Of a stretch of 64,000 bases of DNA, positions 1 to 8,106 are shown piece after piece. A program made the translations under genes and the position numbers. The notes beneath the pieces were generated by a model. The model searched no databases and had not been told where the DNA came from. It saw nothing but the letters and a program-made list of their open reading frames with translations. The stretch's first letter is position 1. The number at the start of each line of letters is the position of its first letter. The stretch comes from RHLJ01 sp965242845 (GTDB taxonomy: Bacteria; Bacteroidota; Rhodothermia; Balneolales; Balneolaceae), in assembly GCA_965242845.1 (NCBI GenBank), contig CBDETC010000001.1, forward strand, positions 124,001-188,000. Reading direction: 5' to 3'.

Positions 1-486
1 GAATGCTTCAAAGGCCTCAAAAGCTTCGAAGGCCTCAAATGCCTCAAAGTTTTCAAAATTCTCAAAGCCCTCGAAATTTTCCAGGTTCTCCAGGCCTTCT
101 ATGTTTATCTCTAAGTTCTCAAGAGCGGTTTCTAATTCTGATAGATCTATAACGATATCTTGTCCGGGAGTACCATTAATAATTAGTGCTTCTCCCGAAG
201 TACCACCACCCAAAACTATAGCTTCATCAGGAAGAGGTGCCGCTTCTATTACCGTAATTTGAGACTCATTGGCTCCAAAAATATTTGCATATACCTGACG
301 GGGACTCCAATCATTAAAATATAAAAGCGTAAGCATCCCAAAGCCAGTCAGTACTAATGCGTTCCTAAACCAATTTGATTTCTGCTTAGGAGGTTCGGGC
401 GTATAACCTTCTCTTGATTTCTCCTCAATATAATCATCAAGGTTAAAGTCACTGTTACGATGAAATTGGTGTTGTTCTCGTGCCAT
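1..486 (-). CDS. Membrane-anchored protein with FEA-repeat tail (partial, C-terminus off the window)
   Basis: The reading frame opens with ATG at 486 and stays open to base 1, so 162 residues are visible and the C-terminus is missing. Residues 1-40 are hydrophilic, residues 42-57 form a probable membrane helix, and the rest should face the periplasm. The N-terminus shares the pattern DFNLDxY(I/L)EE, FRN, YFxDWSP and xYxxxFG with the gene just upstream in transcription, so the two are paralogues; they are 2 bases apart and surely co-transcribed. From about residue 115 the sequence becomes repetitive (NLE, NFE, then five copies of Glu-Ala-Phe running into the window edge). The function is not recognised. 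Single-helix proteins of this style often lie next to sigma/anti-sigma genes in Bacteroidota, but no such gene is visible here. Confidence 0.8.
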   Translation of the reverse strand, partial: MAREQHQFHRNSDFNLDDYIEEKSREGYTPEPPKQKSNWFRNALVLTGFGMLTLLYFNDWSPRQVYANIFGANESQITVIEAAPLPDEAIVLGGGTSGEALIINGTPGQDIVIDLSELETALENLEINIEGLENLENFEGFENFENFEAFEAFEAFEAFEAF

Positions 487-488
487 AA

Positions 489-1508
489 TTATTGTCCGTC
501 TATTCGATAAGCATCTATTACAGATTGGGAGGACATGTTATCCAACAAGCCTCGGTCTTCAAGTCCCTGGATGAATGAGATAGGAACATTATTGCTATGT
601 AATCTTGATATAGAAGTACTTCCAAAATTATCCATAAGTCCACTATTGGATAATTGAGTGATGTAAGAAGCAGGAACCTGATTGCTATAAAGCGTGGAAA
701 GGGAGGTGCCGCCAAATTCGTCTAATACCCCAGCTTGATTCAGTTCCTGAAGATATTCAAATGGAACCTGATTGCTATAGAGTGTAGAGATGGAAGTACC
801 TCCAAAATTGTCTAGCATTCCTGCTTGCTGTAATTGTATGATGTATTGGGTAGGTACCCTGTTATTATATAGAGTAGTAATAGAAGTACCACCAAAGTTG
901 TCTAATACACCGAACGATTGTAACTGGGTGATATATTCGGTAGGAACTCTATTAGTAAATAAAGTAGTAATAGAAGTGCCTCCAAAATTGTCTAATGCTC
1001 CTGCCTGTCCTAATTCATCGATGTATTCAACAGGAACATTGTTTTGATACATTGTTGAAAGCGAAGAGCTTCCGAAGTTATCTAAATAGCCTTTATCATT
1101 TAGAGCAGCCATATAATCGGTAAAACTCATATTAAGAGGAGCTGCTTGTGTATTCTGATCTACTTCGTCAAAGTTGAACTCCGGGATATTTACATCAACA
1201 TTGATATCGGGGATTTGAACATTGATAGGAGGGATGTCAATATTTATACCACCAACTTGTTGTGCGGTTACTTCTTCTCCAAAAAAGAAGTTATAAGCAT
1301 TGCTAGGACTCCAGTCGAAATACCATAGGAAAGAAGCTACCGCAACAGCCCCAATAAGAATGATATTTCTAAAAAAAGAAGAAGACTCTTTTTCAAAGTC
1401 TTCTTGCTCTTCAATAGTCTGTGCTTGTTCAGATTGTTCTTCCAGGTAATTATCTAAATTAAAGTCGTCTGACTTTTTAGAATTTCTGAATTTTCCTTGC
1501 TGTGCCAT
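489..1508 (-). CDS. Single-pass membrane protein with six 30-residue repeats
   Basis: This 339-residue protein has a hydrophilic N-terminus, a membrane helix at about residues 49-64, an Ile/Asn/Pro-rich linker (residues 85-115, with repeated INI, VQIP, VDVNIP steps) and then six exact-period 30-residue repeats (residues 142-321) plus a partial seventh. Each unit reads LDNFGxTSIxxLYxNxVPxxYIxxLxxxG. The spacing and the GV/VP-xEYI-xxL pattern recall the repeats found at the C-terminus of M56/BlaR-like sensor proteins in Bacteroidota; this is a resemblance from memory, not a search result. No peptidase or other catalytic motif is present. It is the first gene of a pair with its paralogue 2 bases downstream. 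A scaffold or sensor ectodomain is the likeliest role. Confidence 0.85.
   Translation of the reverse strand: MAQQGKFRNSKKSDDFNLDNYLEEQSEQAQTIEEQEDFEKESSSFFRNIILIGAVAVASFLWYFDWSPSNAYNFFFGEEVTAQQVGGINIDIPPINVQIPDINVDVNIPEFNFDEVDQNTQAAPLNMSFTDYMAALNDKGYLDNFGSSSLSTMYQNNVPVEYIDELGQAGALDNFGGTSITTLFTNRVPTEYITQLQSFGVLDNFGGTSITTLYNNRVPTQYIIQLQQAGMLDNFGGTSISTLYSNQVPFEYLQELNQAGVLDEFGGTSLSTLYSNQVPASYITQLSNSGLMDNFGSTSISRLHSNNVPISFIQGLEDRGLLDNMSSQSVIDAYRIDGQ
546..1085 (-). repeat. Six tandem 90-bp coding repeats
   Basis: The DNA coding for residues 142-321 consists of six units of exactly 90 bases, with a shortened seventh at 492-545. Units share the core xxxCCxCCAAAxTTGTCTAAT (written on the plus strand) but differ by scattered substitutions, mostly at third positions, so they are diverged rather than freshly duplicated. 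Confidence 0.85.
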
Positions 1509-1620
1509 GGTTAAAAAAATTTTTAAGGGAGACGAGTTGGAACCAATCTTTGTTTCAAAAGGGATATAATTAACAAAAGAATGTTTAGATTAAAAGATCA
1601 ATTAAATCTCACCCAGAATT

Positions 1621-2568
1621 ATGAAAAAATTTCTTCTTACACCAATTCTATTACTCTTTTTTTGTTCGATGATAAGCTATGCTCAGCTTCCCGTTTCCCT
1701 GGAGCTGCCCAGATCTAGTCCAAAAGAGTCCAGAAGCATAACTATTGGATATACGACTATTAGCCTTGAGTATAGTTCTGTAGGTATAAAAGATCGAGAG
1801 GTTTGGGGAGGACTTGTGCCATATGATCGTGTTTGGAGGACTGGTGCGAATGAGAACACATTATTTACCGTAACCGATGACGTGATAATTAATGGGGAAA
1901 GCTTGGAAGCAGGTACTTACGGTATGCATACAATTCCCGGAGAGGAAGAGTGGGTCATTATTTTTTCGAACTTTAATGAGGCTTGGGGGAGTTTTTTCTA
2001 TGACGAATCTGAAGATGCTCTTAGGATTACCGTTCCAGCTGAAGAAATGGATAGTAAATATGAATGGATGAAGTTTTCATTCAGTGATTATACTTCCACC
2101 TCCGTAGAAATCTCTTTGAAATGGGCCCATCGCAAAATCCCTTTCCTGGTTGAGATACCTATGGAAACAACCTTTGCTCACATAGAAAATCAATTTAGAA
2201 CTCTACCGGCTTTCGGTTGGCAAGGATGGGTTCAAGGTGCCACCTATACATTGAATAATGACTATAGAACAGATAAAGGGTTAGAGTGGGCAGAAAGAGC
2301 GGCACAAAGAGAACGAAACGTTCAGACCGTCGGGCTACTTGGAAAGATGTATATCGTAAATGGGGACCAGGAAAAAGGCTTAGAAGCTGCCGAAGAACTT
2401 ACGAATACCTGGAATGAGAACTGGAGATCTCATTATTCTGCGGCTGAAATATATGAAGAGGCAAAAGATATAGAACGCGCTAAGTCTGCCTATCTAAAAG
2501 CTGCTGATATGGCGGATGAAAGATCAGCAAGATTGCTAAGACAACGCGCAGAAAACCTGGAGGAGTAG
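1621..2568 (+). CDS. DUF2911 domain secreted protein
   Basis: The 315-residue product starts with a signal peptide (about residues 1-21, ending SYAQ) followed by a region with hallmarks of DUF2911: SPKESRSITIGYTTISLEYS, REVWGGLVPYDRVWRTGANE and LEAGTYGMHTIPGEEEW. The C-terminal 110 residues are helical and look like two or three degenerate TPR units (WAERAAQ, YIVNGDQEKGLEAAEEL, YEEAKDIERAKSAYLKAADMA). DUF2911 proteins are widespread secreted Bacteroidota proteins of unknown activity. The gene stands 61 bases before the GH3 gene on the same strand. The ATG at 1621 is chosen because it gives a clean signal peptide; no Shine-Dalgarno sequence is visible. Confidence 0.85.
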   Translation: MKKFLLTPILLLFFCSMISYAQLPVSLELPRSSPKESRSITIGYTTISLEYSSVGIKDREVWGGLVPYDRVWRTGANENTLFTVTDDVIINGESLEAGTYGMHTIPGEEEWVIIFSNFNEAWGSFFYDESEDALRITVPAEEMDSKYEWMKFSFSDYTSTSVEISLKWAHRKIPFLVEIPMETTFAHIENQFRTLPAFGWQGWVQGATYTLNNDYRTDKGLEWAERAAQRERNVQTVGLLGKMYIVNGDQEKGLEAAEELTNTWNENWRSHYSAAEIYEEAKDIERAKSAYLKAADMADERSARLLRQRAENLEE

Positions 2569-2629
2569 AGTTTCTCTACAACTCCATAGATGTATTTCAA
2601 CTGAATTTCTAATCACTCACAAAAGAATC

Positions 2630-4933
2630 ATGCTCTTTAAACGCACACTCTCACTCATTTGTGCTTTACTGTTCACTTCATCTTTAACAGTAACTGCGCA
2701 GAATAAACTAATTACTCCAAAAATCGAGCAAAAAGTCGATAGCGTTTTGGCTCTCATGACATTGGAAGAAAAGGTTGGTCAGCTAAATCAGCATAATGGA
2801 AGCTGGGATGTAACTGGTCCGATTCCGGAAAACAATGAATATGTAGCAGAACGGGCAAAGCTATTAATGAATGGAGGGGTAGGTTCAATGCTGAATGTAG
2901 TAGGTGCAGAAGCTACCTATGAAGCACAAAAATTGGCTGTTGAAAATAGCCGGTTGGGTATCCCTCTTATTTTTGGGTTTGATGTGATCCATGGTTTTAA
3001 AACTATTTTTCCGATTCCACTTGGAGAGACGGCAAGCTGGGATTTGGATGTCATTGAACAATCTGCTCGAGTGGCGGCTATAGAAGCATCAGCCGCAGGT
3101 ATTAACTGGACTTTTGCTCCTATGGTGGATGTTGGCAGAGACCCAAGATGGGGGCGTGTAATGGAAGGGGCAGGCGAAGACCCTTTCCTTGGCACACAAG
3201 CTGCCCTGGCAAGAATGCAAGGCTTTCAAACGGATGATTTGACCAGTTATAATTCTATTATGGCAACAGCTAAGCATTTTGCTGGCTACGGGTTTTCAGA
3301 AGCGGGAAGAGATTATAATACCGTCGATTTTGGAAGAAACACGCTACATAATATCGTACTTCCTCCATTTGAGGCTTTGGCCAAAGCTGGAATTGGTTCG
3401 GTAATGAACTCATTCAATGATCTAAATGGAATTCCGGCAAATGGAGACTACTATCTACAGCGCACGATCCTGAAAGAAGGCTGGGGTTTTGGTGGATTTA
3501 TAATTTCTGATTGGGGATCAATCCGCCAGATGATTAATCATGGCTATTCAAAAGATTTAAAGCAATCCGCATATCATGCCATTACAAGTGGAAACGATAT
3601 GGACATGGAGTCAGAAGCCTATCAGCGACACTTGAAAGAGTTAGTAGAATCAGGAGAAGTTAGTGAAGACATTCTAAATGAAGCGGTTCGAAGAGTCTTA
3701 AGAATGAAGTTCCATCTTGGTCTTTTTGATGATCCATACAAGTACTCAGATACGGAAAGAGAAGAACAGTTTACCTACACTGATGAACATAGAGCTATTG
3801 CCAGAGATGTAGCAAAAAGATCCATCGTATTACTCAAGAATGACAGCCAAATTCTGCCGCTATCTAAAAATACTTCCAGAATTGCAGTAGTTGGGAACCT
3901 TGCCGCAGACAAGGATACACCACTTGGGAACTGGAGAGGTAGGGGCGAATCTGATTCAGCTGTTTCTTTACTTGAAGGGATTCGAAACGCTGTCGGATCG
4001 AATGTAGAAGTGACATACGACGAAGGTTATACTTTAGCGAGAGACAATGGCTCTTTTGCACGCGCTTTGGTCTATCCAGAAGATGATGGCTCAGGTTTTG
4101 CGTCTGCCATTGAAAATGCACAAAGAGCAGATGTGGTAGTAATGGCTGTTGGTGAGGAGGGGCTTCAATCCGGTGAAGGAAGAAGTTTAACTGATATAAG
4201 TCTTAAGGGACGACAACTGGAGTTGTTTAAAGAGCTTAAAGCCGTTAATGAGAACATTGTAGTGGTATTAATGGCAGGACGACCAATGATCGAACCAGAT
4301 TTATATGAAGAGTCTCATACCCTGTTAAATACCTGGCATTTGGGATCAGAAGCAGGTAATGCAATAGCCGATGTCTTGTTTGGTGATTACAACCCTTCAG
4401 GTAAGCTGCCTATGACCGTACCACGTGCCCTTGGTCAGATACCAGTGTACTATAATTTTAGAAATCCAGGCAGACCAAGTACAGGCCCTGGGGATGACGG
4501 TGCTGTTTTTTGGAGTCACTTCAATGATGAAGTGAATAGTCCTCAATTCTCCTTCGGATATGGGTTAAGCTACACTACTTTTGAGTATACCAATTTTGAG
4601 TTGACTGGAACTTCAATGAACATGAATGAGACCGTGGAAGTTTCAGTAAATGTCACAAACACTGGCGATAGAGCAGGGGAAGAAGTAGTTCAAATGTATA
4701 TTCGAGACCACTATGCAAGTGCCATGCGTCCTATGAAAGAGCTAAAAGGTTTTGAAAAAGTAATGTTAAATGCTGGTGAAACTAAAACCATCACCTTTAC
4801 CATAGATTGGGAAACCCTGGCTTTTTATGGTGCGGATGAAAAGTTTAAGGCTGAACCAGGAATGTTTGACATTATGGTAGGGACCAATTCTGATGATGTT
4901 CAGGTTCTAGAATTGGAATTAACCAGAAATTAG
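2630..4933 (+). CDS. bglX: Periplasmic beta-glucosidase, glycoside hydrolase family 3
   Basis: The enzyme hydrolyses terminal beta-D-glucosyl residues from oligoglucosides. At 767 residues it matches the usual BglX length. A signal peptide (residues 1-24, ending VTAQ) is followed by the GH3 N-terminal barrel with KHFAGYG and the nucleophile motif ISDW, where Asp294 is the expected catalytic nucleophile; then the GH3 C-terminal alpha/beta domain (GEEGLQSGEGRS) and a C-terminal fibronectin-III-like domain (VNVTNTGDRAGEEVVQMYI). Its likely partner in the window is the secreted GH81 beta-1,3-glucanase 11 kb away, which would release laminari-oligosaccharides for this enzyme. Substrate linkage cannot be read from sequence alone. 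Confidence 0.93.
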   Translation: MLFKRTLSLICALLFTSSLTVTAQNKLITPKIEQKVDSVLALMTLEEKVGQLNQHNGSWDVTGPIPENNEYVAERAKLLMNGGVGSMLNVVGAEATYEAQKLAVENSRLGIPLIFGFDVIHGFKTIFPIPLGETASWDLDVIEQSARVAAIEASAAGINWTFAPMVDVGRDPRWGRVMEGAGEDPFLGTQAALARMQGFQTDDLTSYNSIMATAKHFAGYGFSEAGRDYNTVDFGRNTLHNIVLPPFEALAKAGIGSVMNSFNDLNGIPANGDYYLQRTILKEGWGFGGFIISDWGSIRQMINHGYSKDLKQSAYHAITSGNDMDMESEAYQRHLKELVESGEVSEDILNEAVRRVLRMKFHLGLFDDPYKYSDTEREEQFTYTDEHRAIARDVAKRSIVLLKNDSQILPLSKNTSRIAVVGNLAADKDTPLGNWRGRGESDSAVSLLEGIRNAVGSNVEVTYDEGYTLARDNGSFARALVYPEDDGSGFASAIENAQRADVVVMAVGEEGLQSGEGRSLTDISLKGRQLELFKELKAVNENIVVVLMAGRPMIEPDLYEESHTLLNTWHLGSEAGNAIADVLFGDYNPSGKLPMTVPRALGQIPVYYNFRNPGRPSTGPGDDGAVFWSHFNDEVNSPQFSFGYGLSYTTFEYTNFELTGTSMNMNETVEVSVNVTNTGDRAGEEVVQMYIRDHYASAMRPMKELKGFEKVMLNAGETKTITFTIDWETLAFYGADEKFKAEPGMFDIMVGTNSDDVQVLELELTRN

Positions 4934-4956
4934 GTTTCAGTACCTTAGCTCATAAA

Positions 4957-4982
4957 GTCATTCCTGCATTCGCAGGAATGAC
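4957..4982. repeat. Perfect 11-bp hairpin at a convergent junction
   Basis: GTCATTCCTGC (4957-4967) and GCAGGAATGAC (4972-4982) are perfect complements around the loop ATTC. The element lies between the ends of the converging GH3 and VWA genes and lacks a T-run, so it may be a REP-like dispersed repeat or a factor-dependent bidirectional terminator. The GTCAT(T)CCTG start is also found in the element at 42208. Confidence 0.7.
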
Positions 4983-4997
4983 CCTAATTCTATTAAT

Positions 4998-6902
4998 TCA
5001 GTCCTTTTTTGAATTCCCTTGCCAAAGAAAGCCAGCAAGTTCGGCTATTCGAATAAACTCAGCTCGGTAGCCTTCATTGTCCGATCCTTTTCCATTTCGT
5101 GCCAGTTCATTGACCATCTCAAAAGAAGAATTGCCTTTGAATCTTGAATCGCGGAGTAGCATTCCAAATGAGGCTACAGAAGCTGCAAAAGACATATTCT
5201 TTGAAAGCTTATCTCTGAATTGATCTTTTTCAACTACCGTTGACATAAGCCTGCTTGCACTGGTATAAGGAGGTTTGTAGCGTAACTTTATCGTCATTAT
5301 TTCATTGGTAAACTCAAGTGAAGGCCTGGTCGGTACTCGATACTTAAGCGGATCAATGTCTGTCAGGCTTTTGTCAACAGCTACTCCGGCCGGGATAATT
5401 TCATATAAAGCAGTTACTGTATGGCCAGATCCTAATTCTCCTGCGTCTATCTTATCGTTATTAAAGTCTTCATCCGCAAGAACCCGGTTTTCATAACCAA
5501 TCAGACGGTAAGCCTGTACATTTTGGGGATTAAACTCTACCTGTATTTTAACATCCTTAGCAATAGTTACCAGGGTTCCACCCATCTCGGAGATGAGTAC
5601 TTTTTTTGCATCCAATAGATTATTGATGTAGAAATAATTTCCATTTCCATGATTTGCAATTTGCTCCATTTTTGAATCTTTAAGATTCCCGGTCCCAAAA
5701 CCTAATACAGAAAGGAAAATTCCATCATCTCTTTTTCCTTCAATCAGCGAAATAAGCTCATCATCTTCGGATACGCCAACATTAAAATCACCGTCTGTAG
5801 TAAGTATCACTCTGTTATTACTTTTCTTTCTATACTGTTTTTTAGCTACTGCATAGGCTTGTATGATGCCTTCAGAGCCAGCAGTAGACCCTCCAGGTCT
5901 TAGTTGTTCTAATGCGTCTATAATGGTGTCTTTATTGCTTCCAGAAGTAGGGGGGAGTACAACCTGTGATCCGTCTGCATAAGCAACTAAAGATACATAG
6001 TCCTCTTCTCTAAGCTCATTTACTAGCAGCTTTAAACCTCTTTTAAGTAATGGAAGTTTATCATCGGAGCTCATGGAGCCAGAGACATCTATCAGGAAAA
6101 CCAGATTACTTGGAGGGAGGTTATCTGCTTTTATTCGTTCTGCCTGAATACCGATTTGTACGAGGTGATGATCAGGATTCCATGGTGCAGGAGAAATTTC
6201 CGTGTTCACTGAAAAAGGAGCACCGTTTTTTGGGGCTGAATAATTGTAATCAAAATAGTTTATCAGTTCTTCAATACGGATTGCATCGGCTGGTGGGAGG
6301 TAACCATTTGTAATCATACGACGAAGGTTGGTGTAAGAAGCGGCATCAACATCAATTGAAAATGTTGAGAGAGGTGTTTTTTCAGCCCACTTGAATACAT
6401 TTTCAGAGATAGCGCTGTATTGCTCAGAGTTAAGAGGAGTAGACCGTGATGGAGGGTAGTAATACCATATTGGTTCCAATGCATTTCCAGTTCCTGCAGA
6501 TGGGACAGCACCAGTATGAAGTTTTTTAGGAGCCACGGCATAGTCAGTTATAAGAACTTCATTTAAATCAACGGTGCCAGGCTCCAATTCAATGATCAGG
6601 ACTTTCAATTCCGAATCATCAATAATAATCTGTTTAGTAAAGGTTTTATAGCCTATAAAAAAAACCTGAAGTGTATAGGTTCCCTTTGATAGAATTAATT
6701 CAAATTCTCCATCTCTATTTGTCAGAGTTCGGGTGTTTTGTTCTTTTATTACAATGTGAGCTCCATATAAAGGTAGCTGGTTTTCATAGTCGATTACTTT
6801 CCCAGTAATTGTAACAGCATCTTTTCCCGGTAAAGATTGCCCTAGTAGTAATCCATAGAAAGGAGATAGAGTAAAAAGAATGGTAGCAATTACGAATTTC
6901 AT
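4998..6902 (-). CDS. YfbK-like von Willebrand factor A protein with carboxypeptidase-regulatory domain
   Basis: The 634-residue protein has a signal peptide (about 1-21), a carboxypeptidase-D regulatory-like beta domain (residues 30-115, VTITGKVIDYENQLPLYGA), the YfbK-type N-terminal module (TFSIDVDAASYTNLRRM, residues 180-215), a VWA domain (about 265-435) with an intact MIDAS motif DxSxS at Asp272-Ser276, and a DUF3520 C-terminal part (about 450-625). VWA domains bind partners through the metal site. It should be exported to the periplasm or outer surface. A GAGGAG sequence 5-6 bases before the ATG at 6902 supports this start. The gene converges on the GH3 gene across a hairpin. The biological role of YfbK proteins is unknown. 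Confidence 0.88.
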   Translation of the reverse strand: MKFVIATILFTLSPFYGLLLGQSLPGKDAVTITGKVIDYENQLPLYGAHIVIKEQNTRTLTNRDGEFELILSKGTYTLQVFFIGYKTFTKQIIIDDSELKVLIIELEPGTVDLNEVLITDYAVAPKKLHTGAVPSAGTGNALEPIWYYYPPSRSTPLNSEQYSAISENVFKWAEKTPLSTFSIDVDAASYTNLRRMITNGYLPPADAIRIEELINYFDYNYSAPKNGAPFSVNTEISPAPWNPDHHLVQIGIQAERIKADNLPPSNLVFLIDVSGSMSSDDKLPLLKRGLKLLVNELREEDYVSLVAYADGSQVVLPPTSGSNKDTIIDALEQLRPGGSTAGSEGIIQAYAVAKKQYRKKSNNRVILTTDGDFNVGVSEDDELISLIEGKRDDGIFLSVLGFGTGNLKDSKMEQIANHGNGNYFYINNLLDAKKVLISEMGGTLVTIAKDVKIQVEFNPQNVQAYRLIGYENRVLADEDFNNDKIDAGELGSGHTVTALYEIIPAGVAVDKSLTDIDPLKYRVPTRPSLEFTNEIMTIKLRYKPPYTSASRLMSTVVEKDQFRDKLSKNMSFAASVASFGMLLRDSRFKGNSSFEMVNELARNGKGSDNEGYRAEFIRIAELAGFLWQGNSKKD

Positions 6903-7012
6903 AATAACTCCTCGGTAAGTTATAGATATAGGAATAGCGAAAAGCTTAGATATCTACCCCAGATATCAGGTGAGTGAACTATTATGACGAGCGAAAAGGC
7001 GTAATATTTCTT

Positions 7013-7969
7013 TTACCAGGGGAGATTATCCAAATCTACATTACCGCCAGTAATTATGATACCCACTTTTTTGCCCTTAACATCTATTTTGCCATCAAAG
7101 ATAGCAGCTACTGGAACAGCACAAGAAGGTTCAATAATGATATTCATACGTTCCCAGATATAGCGCATTGCTTTAATAATGGATTCTTCAGAAACAGTGA
7201 CGATATCATCAACTTTTGTTTGGATGATAGAGAAGGGGAGTTCTCCCAAAGAGGTTCGTAACCCGTCAGCAATAGTATTAGTGCTATAGGCGGGAATTAG
7301 TTTGCCTGCTTTAAATGATCGGTAAGCATCATCTGCTTGATCAGGCTCCGTTCCGATGACCTGTATTGCAGGTTTGATAGATTTAGCAGCCACTGCGGTT
7401 CCGCTTAGTAAGCCACCACCACCAACAGGGGTTAAAATGATATCCAGGTCGGGATGAGCCTCCAAAAGCTCAACAGCTGCAGTGCCCTGACCAGCTACTA
7501 TTCGCGCATCGTTATAGGGATGAATGATTGCGGCTCCTGTTTTCTCAACTACTTCCAATAGTGTAGACTCTCTACTCTCAAGAGTGGATTCACAAAAAGT
7601 AATTTCAGCGCCGTAGTTTTGTACAGCTTCTACTTTCACTTTAGGCGCATTGTCTGGCATCACTACATATGCAGGGATCCCCCTGATTTTTGCAGCAAGA
7701 GCTAATGCCTGTGCATGGTTTCCGGAAGAGTGAGTCGCTACTCCTTTTTTTGCTTCTTCATCCGAAAGGGGCAAAACAGCGTTGCTGGCCCCGCGAAATT
7801 TGAAAGCACCTACTTTCTGGAAGTTTTCGCACTTGAAAAAAACGTTTGCACTAACTTTTTTATTAACATGAAGATTCGAAAGTACAGGAGTTACGTGAGC
7901 ATGGGGTGTGATAACCTCATGAGCTTTTTTGACATCTTCGAGTGTGGGAATGGCAAGCAGGTCTGTCAT
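7013..7969 (-). CDS. PLP-dependent threonine/serine dehydratase family enzyme
   Basis: A cytoplasmic fold-type II PLP enzyme of 318 residues. The Schiff-base lysine is Lys57 in FKFRGA, the substrate loop is SSGNHAQA (81-88), the phosphate-binding glycine loop is GGGGLLSG, and the C-terminus ends in GGNVDLDN, all typical of the catabolic threonine dehydratase/serine racemase/hydroxyaspartate lyase group. There is no C-terminal ACT regulatory domain, so it is unlike biosynthetic IlvA. It probably converts threonine or serine to 2-oxobutyrate or pyruvate plus ammonia; racemase or 3-hydroxyaspartate activity cannot be excluded. It is monocistronic, divergent from the DUF5916 gene. Confidence 0.88.
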   Translation of the reverse strand: MTDLLAIPTLEDVKKAHEVITPHAHVTPVLSNLHVNKKVSANVFFKCENFQKVGAFKFRGASNAVLPLSDEEAKKGVATHSSGNHAQALALAAKIRGIPAYVVMPDNAPKVKVEAVQNYGAEITFCESTLESRESTLLEVVEKTGAAIIHPYNDARIVAGQGTAAVELLEAHPDLDIILTPVGGGGLLSGTAVAAKSIKPAIQVIGTEPDQADDAYRSFKAGKLIPAYSTNTIADGLRTSLGELPFSIIQTKVDDIVTVSEESIIKAMRYIWERMNIIIEPSCAVPVAAIFDGKIDVKGKKVGIIITGGNVDLDNLPW

Positions 7970-8085
7970 AGAAAAAATAGTTTGGTAAAAATAAGCAGAA
8001 TGCCGTTTTAAAGCCCATGCTTTTTAAAAAAAGTAAAGGTGTAAAAATTGGAAAATGAGTATTCCATTTAGCTCTCAAAAAGCTC

Positions 8086-8093
8086 TAAGTTTG
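8086..8093 (+). promoter_or_regulatory. Candidate Bacteroidota-type -7 element
   Basis: TAAGTTTG followed by C is a perfect match to the TAnnTTTG(Y) -7 consensus. No good TTTG -33 box lies 17-23 bases upstream (only TTCC). Transcription would begin near 8099, leaving a very short leader before the TTG starts at 8107 or 8119. Confidence 0.4.
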
Positions 8094-8106
8094 CCCAACT
8101 TAATTC

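Noticed and set aside
790..1047. Plus-strand open frame of 85 codons with internal repeats
   Set aside because: It is the antisense of the 90-base repeats of the minus-strand gene; the repeats alone keep it open.
546..1085. Regular 90-base repeats as a possible CRISPR array
   Set aside because: The units are contiguous without spacers, are in frame and code for a protein repeat.
7013..7969. Biosynthetic threonine dehydratase IlvA
   Set aside because: The protein is too short and lacks the ACT-like regulatory domain; no branched-chain synthesis genes adjoin.
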